Below, piece by piece: positions 18,962 to 27,259 of a stretch of DNA of 41,387 nt. The translations under genes and the position numbers were made by a program. Where the stretch lies: contig JAQGIV010000074.1 in the NCBI GenBank assembly GCA_028290945.1, positions 1 through 41,387 of the forward strand, in the 5' to 3' direction. The stretch's first letter is position 1; each line of letters starts with the position of its first letter. The DNA comes from Phenylobacterium sp. GTDB taxonomy: Bacteria; Pseudomonadota; Alphaproteobacteria; Caulobacterales; Caulobacteraceae. The notes under the pieces are model-generated. The model saw only the letters and a list, made by a program, of their open reading frames with translations, searched no databases and was not told the origin of the DNA.

Positions 18962-19063
18962 CGTCATCCCCGGGCTCGTCCCGGGGACCCAGAAGCGCAG
19001 GCCTGGCAGATGGACCTGGGCGCTCGGTGCTTCTGGGTGGCCGGGACAAGCCCGGCCATGACG
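18962..19063. repeat. palindromic dispersed repeat, copy 2
   Basis: The reverse complement begins CGTCATGGCCGGGCTTGTCC and matches copy 1 (4004-4107) exactly over its first 44 bases and again at the far end (CTGGGTCCCCGG...GGGGATGACG); the centre differs. Just outside, at 18923-18947, CACGAAA occurs three times with 9-bp spacing; copy 1 has the same kind of motif (two CACGAA, 9 bp apart) on the same side. It lies between two minus-strand genes, both for exported enzymes. Confidence 0.88.
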
Positions 19064-19082
19064 GTCAGTAAGAGGGTTGCCG

Positions 19083-20744
19083 CTACCGCCCCAGCGCCTG
19101 GTCCATCATCCGCGCCACGTCGGCGCGCAGCGAGCGGAAGGCGTCGGGGTTCAGGTAGACCATGTGGCCGGACGGGTAGTAGGCGAACTGCACGTTGCCG
19201 CGCAGCGTCGGGTCCAGCCACATGTGGGCCAGGTCGTACTCGGTGCCGTAGAACGGCGTGGCCATGTCGTAGAGCCCGTTCAGCGAATAGACGTGCAGGT
19301 GCGGGTTCTCGCGGATCGCGGCGCCCAGGTCCTGGGCGGTGTCGGCCACCTGAGCCGCGCCGAACCGCTGGCCGGGCGCCTTGTGCTTCCAGTTCCAGGC
19401 CTGGTTGATGCCCTGGCCGGAGGGCCGGTAGGTCAGGTTCGACGCATAGCCCAGCTCGCGCTCCAGATAGTCGTGCTGCGAGGCGATGAAGGCCCCGGAG
19501 ACGGCGACGTCGGAGGGATCGTACTCCGGTCCTTCGCCCGCCGCGTCGGCGTCGAAGCCCACATAGCGGCTGTCATAGCGCCCGATGGACTTGCGCTCGC
19601 TGCGCAGCAGCTCCTTGCGGAACCGCGACAGGTCGAGGCGCAGGTTCACTTCCTTCAGATAGGCCACCGAGATGCCGGTGTAGGCGCTCATCTGGCGGGC
19701 CACCGCGTCGACCTCGGCGTCGGAGATGTTGTGGCCCTTGGCGAGCGCCTGCTCATAGGGCCCGGCCGCCCAGGCGCGCACCTCGTTGAGGAAGGCCGCG
19801 GTGTCGGCCGGCGCGGCGATCTTGTGGTGGTAGGCCGCCGCCGCCGCATAGCTCGGCATGTAGGTGACGTAGACGTGGTCGAAGCCCGCGTCGCGCACCC
19901 CGTAGTTGAGGATCGAGGACAGCAGGAAGACGCCGTTGAACTGCATGCCCTGGCTCTGCAGGGCATAGACCAGGCCGGCCGAGCGGGTGGTGCCATAGCT
20001 CTCGCCGAACAGGAACTTCGGTGAGTCCCACCGATGGTTGATCGTGACGTAGCGGGTGATGCCGCGGGCGAAGGCGTCGATGTCCTCGTCCACGCCCCAG
20101 AACACGCCGCCCTTGGTGTCGCCGAGCGGGCGCGAATAGCCGGCGCCGATGGCGTCCAGGAACACCATGTCGGTCCTGTCGATCAGGCTGTCGGGGTTGG
20201 GCCCGACCGGATAGGGCCCCGGCGCCATGGACTGGGCGTTGGGCGAGCGCACGCGGACCGGGGCGAAGGAGCCCATGTGCAGCCACATGGAGGCGGAGCC
20301 CGGCCCGCCGTTGTAGAGGAAGGTGAGGGGCCGCGGCGCGGCGCCCGGCGCGCGGTCGGCGACATAGGCCACGTAGAACATCGAGGCGATCGGCTTGCCG
20401 TCCTCGTCGCGCAGGGTGAGCGTGCCGGCGGTGGCGTTGTAGCCGATCGGCCGGCCGCCCACCGTGACGCTGTGGTGGGTGGTCTTGGCGATCTCGGCCA
20501 CCGGAGCCAGCGCGATGTCGCTGTCGCCGATGCGGCGCTCGCCGGCCTGCTCGCCGCGCGCCGAGCGGCGCTCGACCACGGGGCCGGCCTGCTGCGGCTC
20601 GTCGGGGACGGCGGTGGCCGGCGCGCGGACGGCGGCCGGCGCACGCTCCTGCGGACCCCGGCCCGGCGCAGCCTGGGCGAAGGCCGACGCGCTGAACGCA
20701 AGACAGGAAATGCCCGCCAGGGCGGCGAGAACTGGACGAACCAT
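19083..20744 (-). CDS. exported S10-family serine carboxypeptidase
   Basis: 553 residues. Signal peptide MVRPVLAALAGISCLAFSAS then AFAQ, followed by a Pro/Ala/Arg-rich linker to about residue 70. NGGPGSASMW (about 145) provides the oxyanion hole, FGESYGTTRS holds the catalytic Ser249, LNGLYDMATPF the Asp, and YPSGHMVYL the His: the full S10 triad. Bacterial S10 enzymes remove C-terminal residues from peptides in the periplasm or outside. The length matches the bacterial family. The 212-bp gap upstream contains no other gene. Confidence 0.92.
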   Translation of the reverse strand: MVRPVLAALAGISCLAFSASAFAQAAPGRGPQERAPAAVRAPATAVPDEPQQAGPVVERRSARGEQAGERRIGDSDIALAPVAEIAKTTHHSVTVGGRPIGYNATAGTLTLRDEDGKPIASMFYVAYVADRAPGAAPRPLTFLYNGGPGSASMWLHMGSFAPVRVRSPNAQSMAPGPYPVGPNPDSLIDRTDMVFLDAIGAGYSRPLGDTKGGVFWGVDEDIDAFARGITRYVTINHRWDSPKFLFGESYGTTRSAGLVYALQSQGMQFNGVFLLSSILNYGVRDAGFDHVYVTYMPSYAAAAAYHHKIAAPADTAAFLNEVRAWAAGPYEQALAKGHNISDAEVDAVARQMSAYTGISVAYLKEVNLRLDLSRFRKELLRSERKSIGRYDSRYVGFDADAAGEGPEYDPSDVAVSGAFIASQHDYLERELGYASNLTYRPSGQGINQAWNWKHKAPGQRFGAAQVADTAQDLGAAIRENPHLHVYSLNGLYDMATPFYGTEYDLAHMWLDPTLRGNVQFAYYPSGHMVYLNPDAFRSLRADVARMMDQALGR

Positions 20745-20956
20745 CTGGAAGCTTCCCCAACCATGGGCGCCGCCAACCCGGGCGCCCGACGGCGGCGATA
20801 GAAGCTCACCGCCCGGCTTTCCGCAACGGCGCCTCGGCCCGTTTCGAAAATCGCCGACCTGCGGCAGGCTGACGCAGCCGTTCAGCCCGGGTTCAGGCGC
20901 CGTGCGTTGTGCTGTGGGGCAAGAGCCGGAATCCGGCTGGAAGAAGGACAGGAGTA

Positions 20957-21355
20957 ATGCGTAAGACCCTCGCCGCCGGCCTGGCGGTCCTCACTTTCGG
21001 CGGCGCCGTCGCGGCGGCCGCCGTCCCCGCCACCGCCGAGGCCCGCGAGTGGCATGGCGGCGGCTATCGCGGCGGCGGCTATGGCTACCGCGGCGACCAC
21101 GGCCGTCATCGCGGCAACAACAACGGCGCAGCCATCGTGGCCGGCATCGCCGGCCTGGCGATCGGCGCCGCGCTGGCCGACAGCGGCCGCCACCACAGCT
21201 ACAACCGCGGCGGCTACGGCTACGGCTACGGGCCGGGCTACTACGACGGTGACGACTACGGCTACCGGCCCTATGCGGTGTGCGAGAGCCGCCACTGGGT
21301 CTGGGACCCCTACATCGGCCGCCGCGTCCTGGTGACCAGCCACTACGAGTGCTAG
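20957..21355 (+). CDS. exported glycine/tyrosine-rich protein
   Basis: 132 residues starting MRKTLAAGLAVLTFGGAVAA, with AGGACAGGAG just upstream. The signal peptide ends near ATAEA. Then comes a Gly/His/Arg/Tyr-rich stretch (HGGGYRGGGYGYRGDHG), a short hydrophobic glycine-zipper-like helix (IVAGIAGLAIGAALADSG), another Gly/Tyr region, and a compact C-terminal part with two cysteines (YAVCESRHWVWDPYIGRR ... HYEC). This CxxxxWVWDP..GRRVLV..HYEC tail occurs in many small alphaproteobacterial envelope proteins of unknown role. Layout is similar to the gene at 17279 but the sequences are not close. Confidence 0.75.
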   Translation: MRKTLAAGLAVLTFGGAVAAAAVPATAEAREWHGGGYRGGGYGYRGDHGRHRGNNNGAAIVAGIAGLAIGAALADSGRHHSYNRGGYGYGYGPGYYDGDDYGYRPYAVCESRHWVWDPYIGRRVLVTSHYEC

Positions 21356-21364
21356 CGGGTTTGG

Positions 21365-21512
21365 CCATCCCTCCTCTTCAGGGGAGGGTGGACCGAGCGA
21401 ATGCTCGGGCCGGGTGGGGTCGGTGGGTCAGGACTCCGGCGTCAGAGTCTGATCCCGACTCCCCCACCCTGTCCGCTGCGCGGACATCCCTCCCCTGAAG
21501 AAGAGGGATTGG
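21365..21512. repeat. composite inverted repeat between convergent genes
   Basis: The ends are near-perfect inverted copies of about 26 bp: 21365-21390 begins CCATCCCTCCTCTTCAGGGG, and the complement of 21485-21512 begins CCAATCCCTCTTCTTCAGGG. Inside are further hairpins: CGAGC/GCTCG (21394-21407), a GGTGGGG/CCCCACC pair (about 21414-21420 and 21462-21468) and GTCCG/CGGAC (21471-21485). It fills the whole gap between the stops of the glycine-rich gene and the enoyl-reductase-like gene. It is unrelated in sequence to the 4004/18962 repeats. Confidence 0.8.
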
Positions 21513-21517
21513 CTTGA

Positions 21518-22666
21518 TCACTCGACCTCGAAGCTCAGCCCCGCGTTCTTCTGCAGGCGCTCGACCAGCTTGCCGCCCATGGCCGCCCCCGGGGTCCAGA
21601 CGCCGCCGGGGGTCTGCGGACATTCCCCGATCAGGCAGAGCGCCGCCTCGGCGATCATCTTCGAGGTCGAGCCGTAGCCGGGATCGCGGTCGCCCTTCAC
21701 CGCGACGCGGACCTTGCGGCCGTCGGCGGCCAGGCCGACGAAGACGATGTCGAAGAAGCCGGCCTCGCGCTCATCCTTGGTCGGCCCCTCGCCGGGCTTG
21801 GGGCCGCCTTGGCCCAGCGCGGTGAACTCGGTGGGCGCGCCGGGGACCACGATGGCCATCTCGTCGTAGACGAAGTCGCGGCCGTAGGGATGGCCCATCA
21901 GGGCGTTCGAGCGGTGGACGTTCTTGGTGTTGATCATGGCCATCATGAACGGGCCGACGTCGGCGCCCAGGTCCGGGTCGTGCTCCGGCTTGTCGCCGCG
22001 CGGCTGCTCGGGGCCGCGGAAGCCCGGCGTCAGCGAGAAGGGATCGGTCAGCACCGCGAACAGGCTGGGGTCCTTCTGGACGGCGGCCATGGTGGCTGCG
22101 CCGGAGGCCGCGGTGCCGCCGGAGAGGCCGCCGCGGATGGCCCGCACCCGGCCCTTCACCCGCGGCACGGGACCGCCCAGCTGCTGTTTCGCGGTCTCCT
22201 CGGCGAAGAACACGCCGAGCTCGAAGGGGATGGAATCGAAGCCGCAGGAGAGGCAGATGCGCGCGCCGCTCCGCTTGGCCGCGGCGTCGTGGTCGGCGAT
22301 CACCTTGGCCATCCAGTTCACCTCGCCGCAGAGGTCGAGGTAGTCGGTCCCCGCCGCGGCGCAGGCGGCGACCAGGGCGTCGCCGTAGAGCTGGTAGGGC
22401 CCGACCGTGGTGATGATCGCCTTGGCGCGACCGACCATGGCGCCCAGCGAGGCCGGATCGTCGGCGTCGGCGATGACCAGCGGCGTCTCGGCAGGCGCGC
22501 CGATCTCGTCGCGGACCTTGGCCAGCTTGCCGGCGCTGCGTCCGGCCATGGCCCATTTCACCGCCCCGCCGACGCCGTAGCGGCGGGCCAGGTGCTCGGC
22601 GACCAGCCGGCCGGTGTAGCCGCTCGCCCCGTAGACGATGATGTCGAACTCGGCCTGCGGGTTCAT
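21518..22666 (-). CDS. saccharopine dehydrogenase/trans-acting enoyl reductase-family protein
   Basis: 382 residues from the ATG at 22664-22666, which has GGGAGG about 5 bp upstream; the frame stays open to 22852 without a better start. The Rossmann motif YGASGYTGRLVAEHL (residues 12-26) and TTVGPYQLYG, TDYLDLCGEVNWM are typical of the saccharopine-dehydrogenase-like family that includes mycobacterial trans-acting enoyl reductases (for example Rv2953) acting on lipid intermediates. Here the likely role is reduction in fatty acid or lipid metabolism rather than lysine synthesis. A palindrome in its leader may be an operator. It is divergent from the helicase gene. Confidence 0.82.
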   Translation of the reverse strand: MNPQAEFDIIVYGASGYTGRLVAEHLARRYGVGGAVKWAMAGRSAGKLAKVRDEIGAPAETPLVIADADDPASLGAMVGRAKAIITTVGPYQLYGDALVAACAAAGTDYLDLCGEVNWMAKVIADHDAAAKRSGARICLSCGFDSIPFELGVFFAEETAKQQLGGPVPRVKGRVRAIRGGLSGGTAASGAATMAAVQKDPSLFAVLTDPFSLTPGFRGPEQPRGDKPEHDPDLGADVGPFMMAMINTKNVHRSNALMGHPYGRDFVYDEMAIVVPGAPTEFTALGQGGPKPGEGPTKDEREAGFFDIVFVGLAADGRKVRVAVKGDRDPGYGSTSKMIAEAALCLIGECPQTPGGVWTPGAAMGGKLVERLQKNAGLSFEVE

Positions 22667-22703
22667 GCGCGCCTCCCTGAATGCAGGCTGCAAGATGCAT
22701 AGA

Positions 22704-22716
22704 CTTACAGGGTAAG
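22704..22716. promoter_or_regulatory. palindrome, possible TetR-type operator
   Basis: CTTAC-AGG-GTAAG is a perfect 5-3-5 inverted repeat, 38 bp upstream of the enoyl-reductase-like ATG and 47 bp upstream of the helicase ATG. TetR-family repressors of lipid genes commonly bind palindromes of this size. No such regulator gene is in the neighbourhood, so the assignment is inference only. Confidence 0.35.
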
Positions 22717-22762
22717 CAAACTCGCCGCGTGAAACGTAACGGGAACATGCTATAGGGGCCGG

Positions 22763-25297
22763 ATGGCCGACGCCGGCGCCCAGCTTCCCGACCTCCTGCC
22801 GCCGAAGTTCCAGGCCTGGTTCGCCGGCCGCGGCTGGCAGGCGCGCAGCCATCAGCTGGAGATGATCGACAAGGCCCGGCAGGTGCGCGACGCCCTGCTG
22901 ATCGCGCCGACCGGCGGCGGCAAGACCCTGGCCGGCTTCCTGCCCAGCCTGATCGAGCTCTCGGAGCGGCCGCCAGCCAACACCGCGCCCCCAAGGTCCG
23001 TCACGGACCTTGGGAATCCCTCCTTAGAAACGGACCATTTTGCTGGAGCAAAATGGTCGGGGCTGCACACCCTCTACATCTCGCCCCTGAAGGCGCTGGC
23101 TGTGGATGTGGAGCGCAACCTCACCGCGCCGATCCTCGAGATGGGCCTGCCGATCACCGCCGAGAGCCGGACCGGCGACACCGGCCTGGCGCGCCGCCAG
23201 CGGCAGCGGGTGAAGCCGCCGGAGATCCTGCTGACCACGCCCGAGCAGCTCGCCCTGCTCTGCGCCTGGGAAGGCGCGCGGTTGTTCTTCGAGAGCCTAC
23301 GCTGCGTGATCCTCGACGAGATCCACACCCTGCACGCCTCCAAGCGCGGCGACCTCCTGGCGCTCGATCTGGCCAGGCTCAGCCGGCTCGCGCCCAACAT
23401 GCGGCGCGTCGGACTGTCGGCGACGGTGGACGATCCGGAGGTGATCAAGCGCTGGATGGCCGGACCCGCGGGACCCGCCGCCATCGACCTGGTGCGCGGA
23501 CCGCCGGGCGCGCCGCCGATCGTCGACATGCTGCTGTCGGAAGGCCGGGTGCCGTGGGCCGGCCACACCGCCCAGCACGCCATGGCCGAGGTCTATGAGA
23601 CCATCAAGCGGAGCCGGACGGCGCTGGTGTTCGTCAACACCCGGTTCCAGGCGGAGTTCGCGTTCCAGGAGCTGTGGCGGCTGAACGAGGACGCCCTGCC
23701 GATCGCCCTGCATCACGGCAGCCTGGCCGCCGAGCAGCGGCGCAAGGTCGAGGCGGCCATGGCCAAGGGCAGCCTGCGGGCCGTCGTCTGCACCTCGACG
23801 CTCGATCTCGGCATCGACTGGGGCGACGTGGATCTGGTGATCCAGCTGGCCTCGCCGAAGGGGGCCGCGCGGATGGTGCAGCGCATCGGGCGGGCCAACC
23901 ACCGGCTGGACGAGCCGTCCCGCGCCCTCTTCGTCCCGGCGAACCGGTTCGAGATGCTGGAGTGCCAGGCGGCCCGCGAGGCCATCGCCCAGAACGTGCT
24001 GGACGGCGACGAGCCGCGCGATGGGGCCCTCGACGTGCTGGCCCAGCACGTCATGGGCTGCGCCTGCTCAGAGCCCTTCGACCTCCTCGAGCTCTATGAC
24101 GAGGTGACCAGCGCCGGGCCCTACCGCGACCTGAGCTGGGAGGACTTCGAGCAGGTGGTCGATTTCGTCTCCACCGGCGGCTACGCCCTGAAGACCTACG
24201 ACCGCTTCCGCCGGATCGTCAGGGGCGAGGATGGCCGCTGGCGGGTGCGCAACGGCGAGATCGCCCAGCGCCACCGGCTGAACGTCGGCGCCATCGTCTC
24301 GCCGGCCATGCTGGCGGTGCGCATGGCCGGACGGCGGGGCTCGGTGGGCCGCAAGATCGGCGAGATCGAGGAAGGCATGCTGGAGATGCTGGACCCCGGC
24401 GACACCTTCGTGTTCGCGGGCCAGGTCTGGGAGCTGGTGGGGATCACCAACCTCGACGTGCTGGTCCGGCCGGGCGGGGCCAAGGACCCCAAGATGCCGT
24501 CCTGGGGCGGGTCCAAGTTCGCGCTCTCCACCTTCCTGGCCAAGCGGGTGCGCCAGCTGATGACCGACCAGGAGCACTGGCAGGTGCTGCCCATGGACGT
24601 GCGCGAATGGCTGGAGGCGCAGCGCGACCGCTCGCTGATCCCCGCCGAGGACGAGATGCTGCTGGAGACCTTCGCCCGCGGGAGGCGGCACTTCATGGTC
24701 TGCTACCCGTTCGACGGACGCCTCGCGCACACCACGCTCGCCATGCTGCTGACGCGCCGGCTGGAACGGGCGGGCGCCGCGCCGCTGGGCTTCGTCTGCA
24801 ACGACTATGCGCTGGCGGTCTGGGCGCTCAATCCGCTGGACGACATGAACTTCGACGAGCTGTTCAACGAGGACATGCTGGGCGACGACCTGGAGGCGTG
24901 GCTGGCCGAGAGCTTCATGATGAAGCGGGCGTTCAAGGGCTGCGCGATCGTCGCCGGCCTGATCGAGCGGCGCTTCCCGGGCGACAAGCAGAAGACCGGC
25001 CGCCAGATCACCTTCTCCACCGACCTGATCTACGACGTGCTGCGCCGCCACGAGCCGGACCACCTGCTGCTGCGCTGCGCGCGGGCCGATGCGGCGACCG
25101 GCCTCATCGACGTGGCCCGCCTGGGGCAGATGTTGACGCGCATCCGCGGCCGCATCCGGCATGCGCGCCTGGACCACCTGTCGCCGTTCTCGGTGCCGAT
25201 CCTGCTGGAGATCGGCAAGGAGCGCTCGCCAGGCCAGGCGGGCGAGATCATGCTGGCCGAAGCGGAGGAAGACCTGATCGCCGAGGCCCTGAGTTGA
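22763..25297 (+). CDS. ligase-associated DEXH-box DNA helicase (Lhr-type)
   Basis: 844 residues. Walker A APTGGGKT is at 48-55, DEIH at 185-188, SATVDD near 218, and RIGRANHR near 374; together these define an SF2 Lhr-family helicase. The short form (about 800-850 residues, without the long C-terminus of full Lhr) followed by a metallophosphoesterase is the ligase-associated set, in which helicase, phosphoesterase, exonuclease and ATP-dependent ligase act in DNA repair. Residues 73-99, between motif I and the GLHTLYISPLKALAVDV block (motif Ia), are an in-frame insertion encoded by two palindromes. The phosphoesterase start overlaps its stop codon (TTGA). Ligase and exonuclease genes are not in the window. 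Confidence 0.92.
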   Translation: MADAGAQLPDLLPPKFQAWFAGRGWQARSHQLEMIDKARQVRDALLIAPTGGGKTLAGFLPSLIELSERPPANTAPPRSVTDLGNPSLETDHFAGAKWSGLHTLYISPLKALAVDVERNLTAPILEMGLPITAESRTGDTGLARRQRQRVKPPEILLTTPEQLALLCAWEGARLFFESLRCVILDEIHTLHASKRGDLLALDLARLSRLAPNMRRVGLSATVDDPEVIKRWMAGPAGPAAIDLVRGPPGAPPIVDMLLSEGRVPWAGHTAQHAMAEVYETIKRSRTALVFVNTRFQAEFAFQELWRLNEDALPIALHHGSLAAEQRRKVEAAMAKGSLRAVVCTSTLDLGIDWGDVDLVIQLASPKGAARMVQRIGRANHRLDEPSRALFVPANRFEMLECQAAREAIAQNVLDGDEPRDGALDVLAQHVMGCACSEPFDLLELYDEVTSAGPYRDLSWEDFEQVVDFVSTGGYALKTYDRFRRIVRGEDGRWRVRNGEIAQRHRLNVGAIVSPAMLAVRMAGRRGSVGRKIGEIEEGMLEMLDPGDTFVFAGQVWELVGITNLDVLVRPGGAKDPKMPSWGGSKFALSTFLAKRVRQLMTDQEHWQVLPMDVREWLEAQRDRSLIPAEDEMLLETFARGRRHFMVCYPFDGRLAHTTLAMLLTRRLERAGAAPLGFVCNDYALAVWALNPLDDMNFDELFNEDMLGDDLEAWLAESFMMKRAFKGCAIVAGLIERRFPGDKQKTGRQITFSTDLIYDVLRRHEPDHLLLRCARADAATGLIDVARLGQMLTRIRGRIRHARLDHLSPFSVPILLEIGKERSPGQAGEIMLAEAEEDLIAEALS
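22991..23058. repeat. palindromic element inserted in frame in the helicase gene
   Basis: Two perfect hairpins lie inside the coding sequence. Arms 22991-23000 and 23004-23013 (CCAAGGTCCG / CGGACCTTGG) have a 3-nt loop; arms 23033-23044 and 23047-23058 (GACCATTTTGCT / AGCAAAATGGTC) have a 2-nt loop. The stretch between them and the arms are AT-richer than the gene. It adds about 27 codons (residues 73-99) with no stop and no frameshift. The layout resembles the palindromic elements that enter open reading frames in Rickettsia. Confidence 0.8.
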
Positions 25298-26034
25298 GCG
25301 CGCCAGCACCCGCCCCAGTCCCCAGCTACGCCTACGATTTCGCGGCCGCGCCCTGCGGCTCGCTGCGCGTCGGCCTGGCGGCCGGCGAGGTGATGCTGCG
25401 GGCCTCCGGCGCGCTCTGGCTGGCGCGCGAGGGCGCGCTGGTGGTCGCCGACCTGCACCTGGAGAAGGGCTCGTCCTACGCCGCTCGCGGCCAGCTGCTG
25501 CCGCCCTACGACACCCGCGAGACCCTGGACCGGCTGGAGGCCGAGGTGGCGGCGCTGGCGCCGGCGATGGTGATCCTGCTGGGCGACACCTTCCATGACC
25601 GCAGGTCCGAGGACCGCCTGGCTGGCGACGACGCCGAACGCCTGCGCGCGCTGGCCAGGAGCCGGACGCTGGTCTGGGTGATCGGCAACCACGACGCCGA
25701 CGGCCCGCAAGCCCTGCCCGGCGAGACGGCGGACGAGCTGAGCCTGGCCGGCCTGACCCTGCGCCACGAGCCGCGCGGCGGATCCTCGCCCGGCGAGGCG
25801 GCCGGGCATCTGCATCCGGCGGCCAAGGTCCGCGCGCCCCGCGGCACGGTGCGGCGGCGCTGCTTCGTCACCGATGGCGAGCGGATCGTGCTGCCGGCCT
25901 TCGGGGCCTATGCCGGCGGGCTGAACGTGCGCGACCAGGCCTTCGCGGGGCTGTTCGCCCGCCCGCCGCTGGCCGGGGCGCTGGGCAAGGCCCGCGTGCA
26001 TGCGGTCGGCTGGCGACAGCTGGCGGCGGATTAG
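25294..26034 (+). CDS. pdeM: ligase-associated metallophosphoesterase PdeM
   Basis: 246 residues from a TTG whose TTGA overlaps the helicase stop codon; no ATG lies near, and translational coupling is likely. Metal-binding motifs of the calcineurin-like phosphoesterase fold are all present: [10 protein letters not shown] (D-x-H), LLGDTFHDR (GD), VIGNHDAD (GNHD) and GHLHP (GHxH). The family is the ligase-associated endonuclease/phosphoesterase found next to the Lhr-type helicase; it probably trims DNA or RNA ends in repair. The stop codon overlaps that of the convergent ATP-grasp gene by 4 bp. Confidence 0.9.
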   Translation: MSAPAPAPVPSYAYDFAAAPCGSLRVGLAAGEVMLRASGALWLAREGALVVADLHLEKGSSYAARGQLLPPYDTRETLDRLEAEVAALAPAMVILLGDTFHDRRSEDRLAGDDAERLRALARSRTLVWVIGNHDADGPQALPGETADELSLAGLTLRHEPRGGSSPGEAAGHLHPAAKVRAPRGTVRRRCFVTDGERIVLPAFGAYAGGLNVRDQAFAGLFARPPLAGALGKARVHAVGWRQLAAD

Positions 26035-27254
26035 CCCACGCGCGCGGCGAAGGCTTCCATGACGCCTGCGAACAGCTTGAGCATCGCCGGCGGCTTGTAG
26101 GGATAGAGGTCCGGCGGATCGATGTTGTGCACGATCAGCGCCACGTCGGCTTCGAACACCAGCAGGCGGCCGTCCCGGGTCTCCGCGCAGTCGATGCCGA
26201 AATAGTCCAGCGGCAGGCGCTCGCAGATGGCGGCCAGGGCGTCGGCGTGGCGGGCTGCGAAGCCGTCGTCGAAGGTCGCGAACATGGCGGCCTCCTCGGC
26301 GCGCTTGGCGGCGCTCTCGTGCATGTCGGCGTTGAGGTAATGCACCATCCAGCGCTCGGAGACCGCCATGTGGCAGATGAACGGGCGGCCGGCGACGAAC
26401 ACGATGCGCAGCTTGCGGAACAGGCCGTCGGCGCCCGAATAGTCCACGAACGGCGAGACGAAGAACTCGGCCTCCGGCCGCTCCGGCAGGTAGGCCACCA
26501 GGTCGGCGGGGACCGCCAGCTTCTCCAGGCCGCGGCCGGCGTGGGAGCCGATCGGCCGGATGATCAGCGGGAAGCCCACGTCGCCGGCCAGCGGTTCGCC
26601 GCCCTCGGCCCGCAGCGCCAGCTGGATGACCTCGCCGCGGTCCAGGCGCACGGCCCCGGGACAGGCGACGCCGGGCGCCCCGGCCAGGCGCGCGGCCACC
26701 CCGTCGCGGCTGAAGCCCGCGATCAGCGCCGGGTCGGCGTTCAGCACCGGGACCGGCCAGCCGTCGAAGGCGCCGACCAGGCTCTCCAGCAGCTGCGAGC
26801 CGTGGTCCGACTGGCCGATGGCGAGGAAGGCCACGTCGTGGGCAGGCAGCTGCTCGAAGGGCGGCGGCGGCCCGCCCAGGAAGTAGAGCGTCAGCTCGGC
26901 GTCGGAGCCTTCCAGCAGGAAGTCGAGCGGGGTGTTGGCCATCAGGTCGCCGGCCGTCATGAAGGCCAGGATCCGCAGGCCCTGTCCCGTGCCGTGCAGG
27001 GTGCGATAGCAGGGGTTGCAGGCGATGGCCTGGGCCTGCAGCTCCAGCGCCTTCTCCGTCTGGCCGCTCATCTGCAGCAGGGTGGAGACGTCCATCAGGG
27101 CCCCGGCGTCGCCCTCGTCGGCGCCCAACCGCGCGATCAGGCCGTCCCAGACGACCGACAGTTCGGCCTCCACTTGGATCAGCCGCATCAGGGCGGCGAC
27201 GCCGAGGCTGGGGGCGGGCGCGGCGACGGCGGCCCGCGGATCGGTAAGCTGCAT
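26031..27254 (-). CDS. TPR/ATP-grasp domain protein, probable amide-bond ligase
   Basis: 407 residues from the ATG at 27252-27254; a TTG at 27263 overlapping the upstream stop is an alternative. About residues 40-90 are TPR-like helices (VSTLLQMSGQTEKALELQAQ). A Rossmann-like domain follows (VAFLAIGQSDHGSQLLESL). From about 170 on it is an ATP-grasp fold: FPLIIRPIGSHAGRGLEKL is the ATP-binding glycine loop, and YFGIDCAETRDGRLLVFEAD the metal-binding strand. The usual E-x-N ends here as E-A-D, so the second metal ligand is Asp instead of Asn. ATP-grasp enzymes join a carboxylate, via acyl phosphate, to an amine. The gene follows a PLP-dependent decarboxylase within 6 bp, so it may act on the amine that enzyme makes. 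Confidence 0.8.
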   Translation of the reverse strand: MQLTDPRAAVAAPAPSLGVAALMRLIQVEAELSVVWDGLIARLGADEGDAGALMDVSTLLQMSGQTEKALELQAQAIACNPCYRTLHGTGQGLRILAFMTAGDLMANTPLDFLLEGSDAELTLYFLGGPPPPFEQLPAHDVAFLAIGQSDHGSQLLESLVGAFDGWPVPVLNADPALIAGFSRDGVAARLAGAPGVACPGAVRLDRGEVIQLALRAEGGEPLAGDVGFPLIIRPIGSHAGRGLEKLAVPADLVAYLPERPEAEFFVSPFVDYSGADGLFRKLRIVFVAGRPFICHMAVSERWMVHYLNADMHESAAKRAEEAAMFATFDDGFAARHADALAAICERLPLDYFGIDCAETRDGRLLVFEADVALIVHNIDPPDLYPYKPPAMLKLFAGVMEAFAARVG

Positions 27255-27259
27255 GAAAC

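Noticed and set aside
24607..25293. Upstream extension of the PdeM frame
   Set aside because: The extension lies within the helicase gene and gives Arg/Ala/Pro-rich shadow sequence; PdeM homology begins after 25294.
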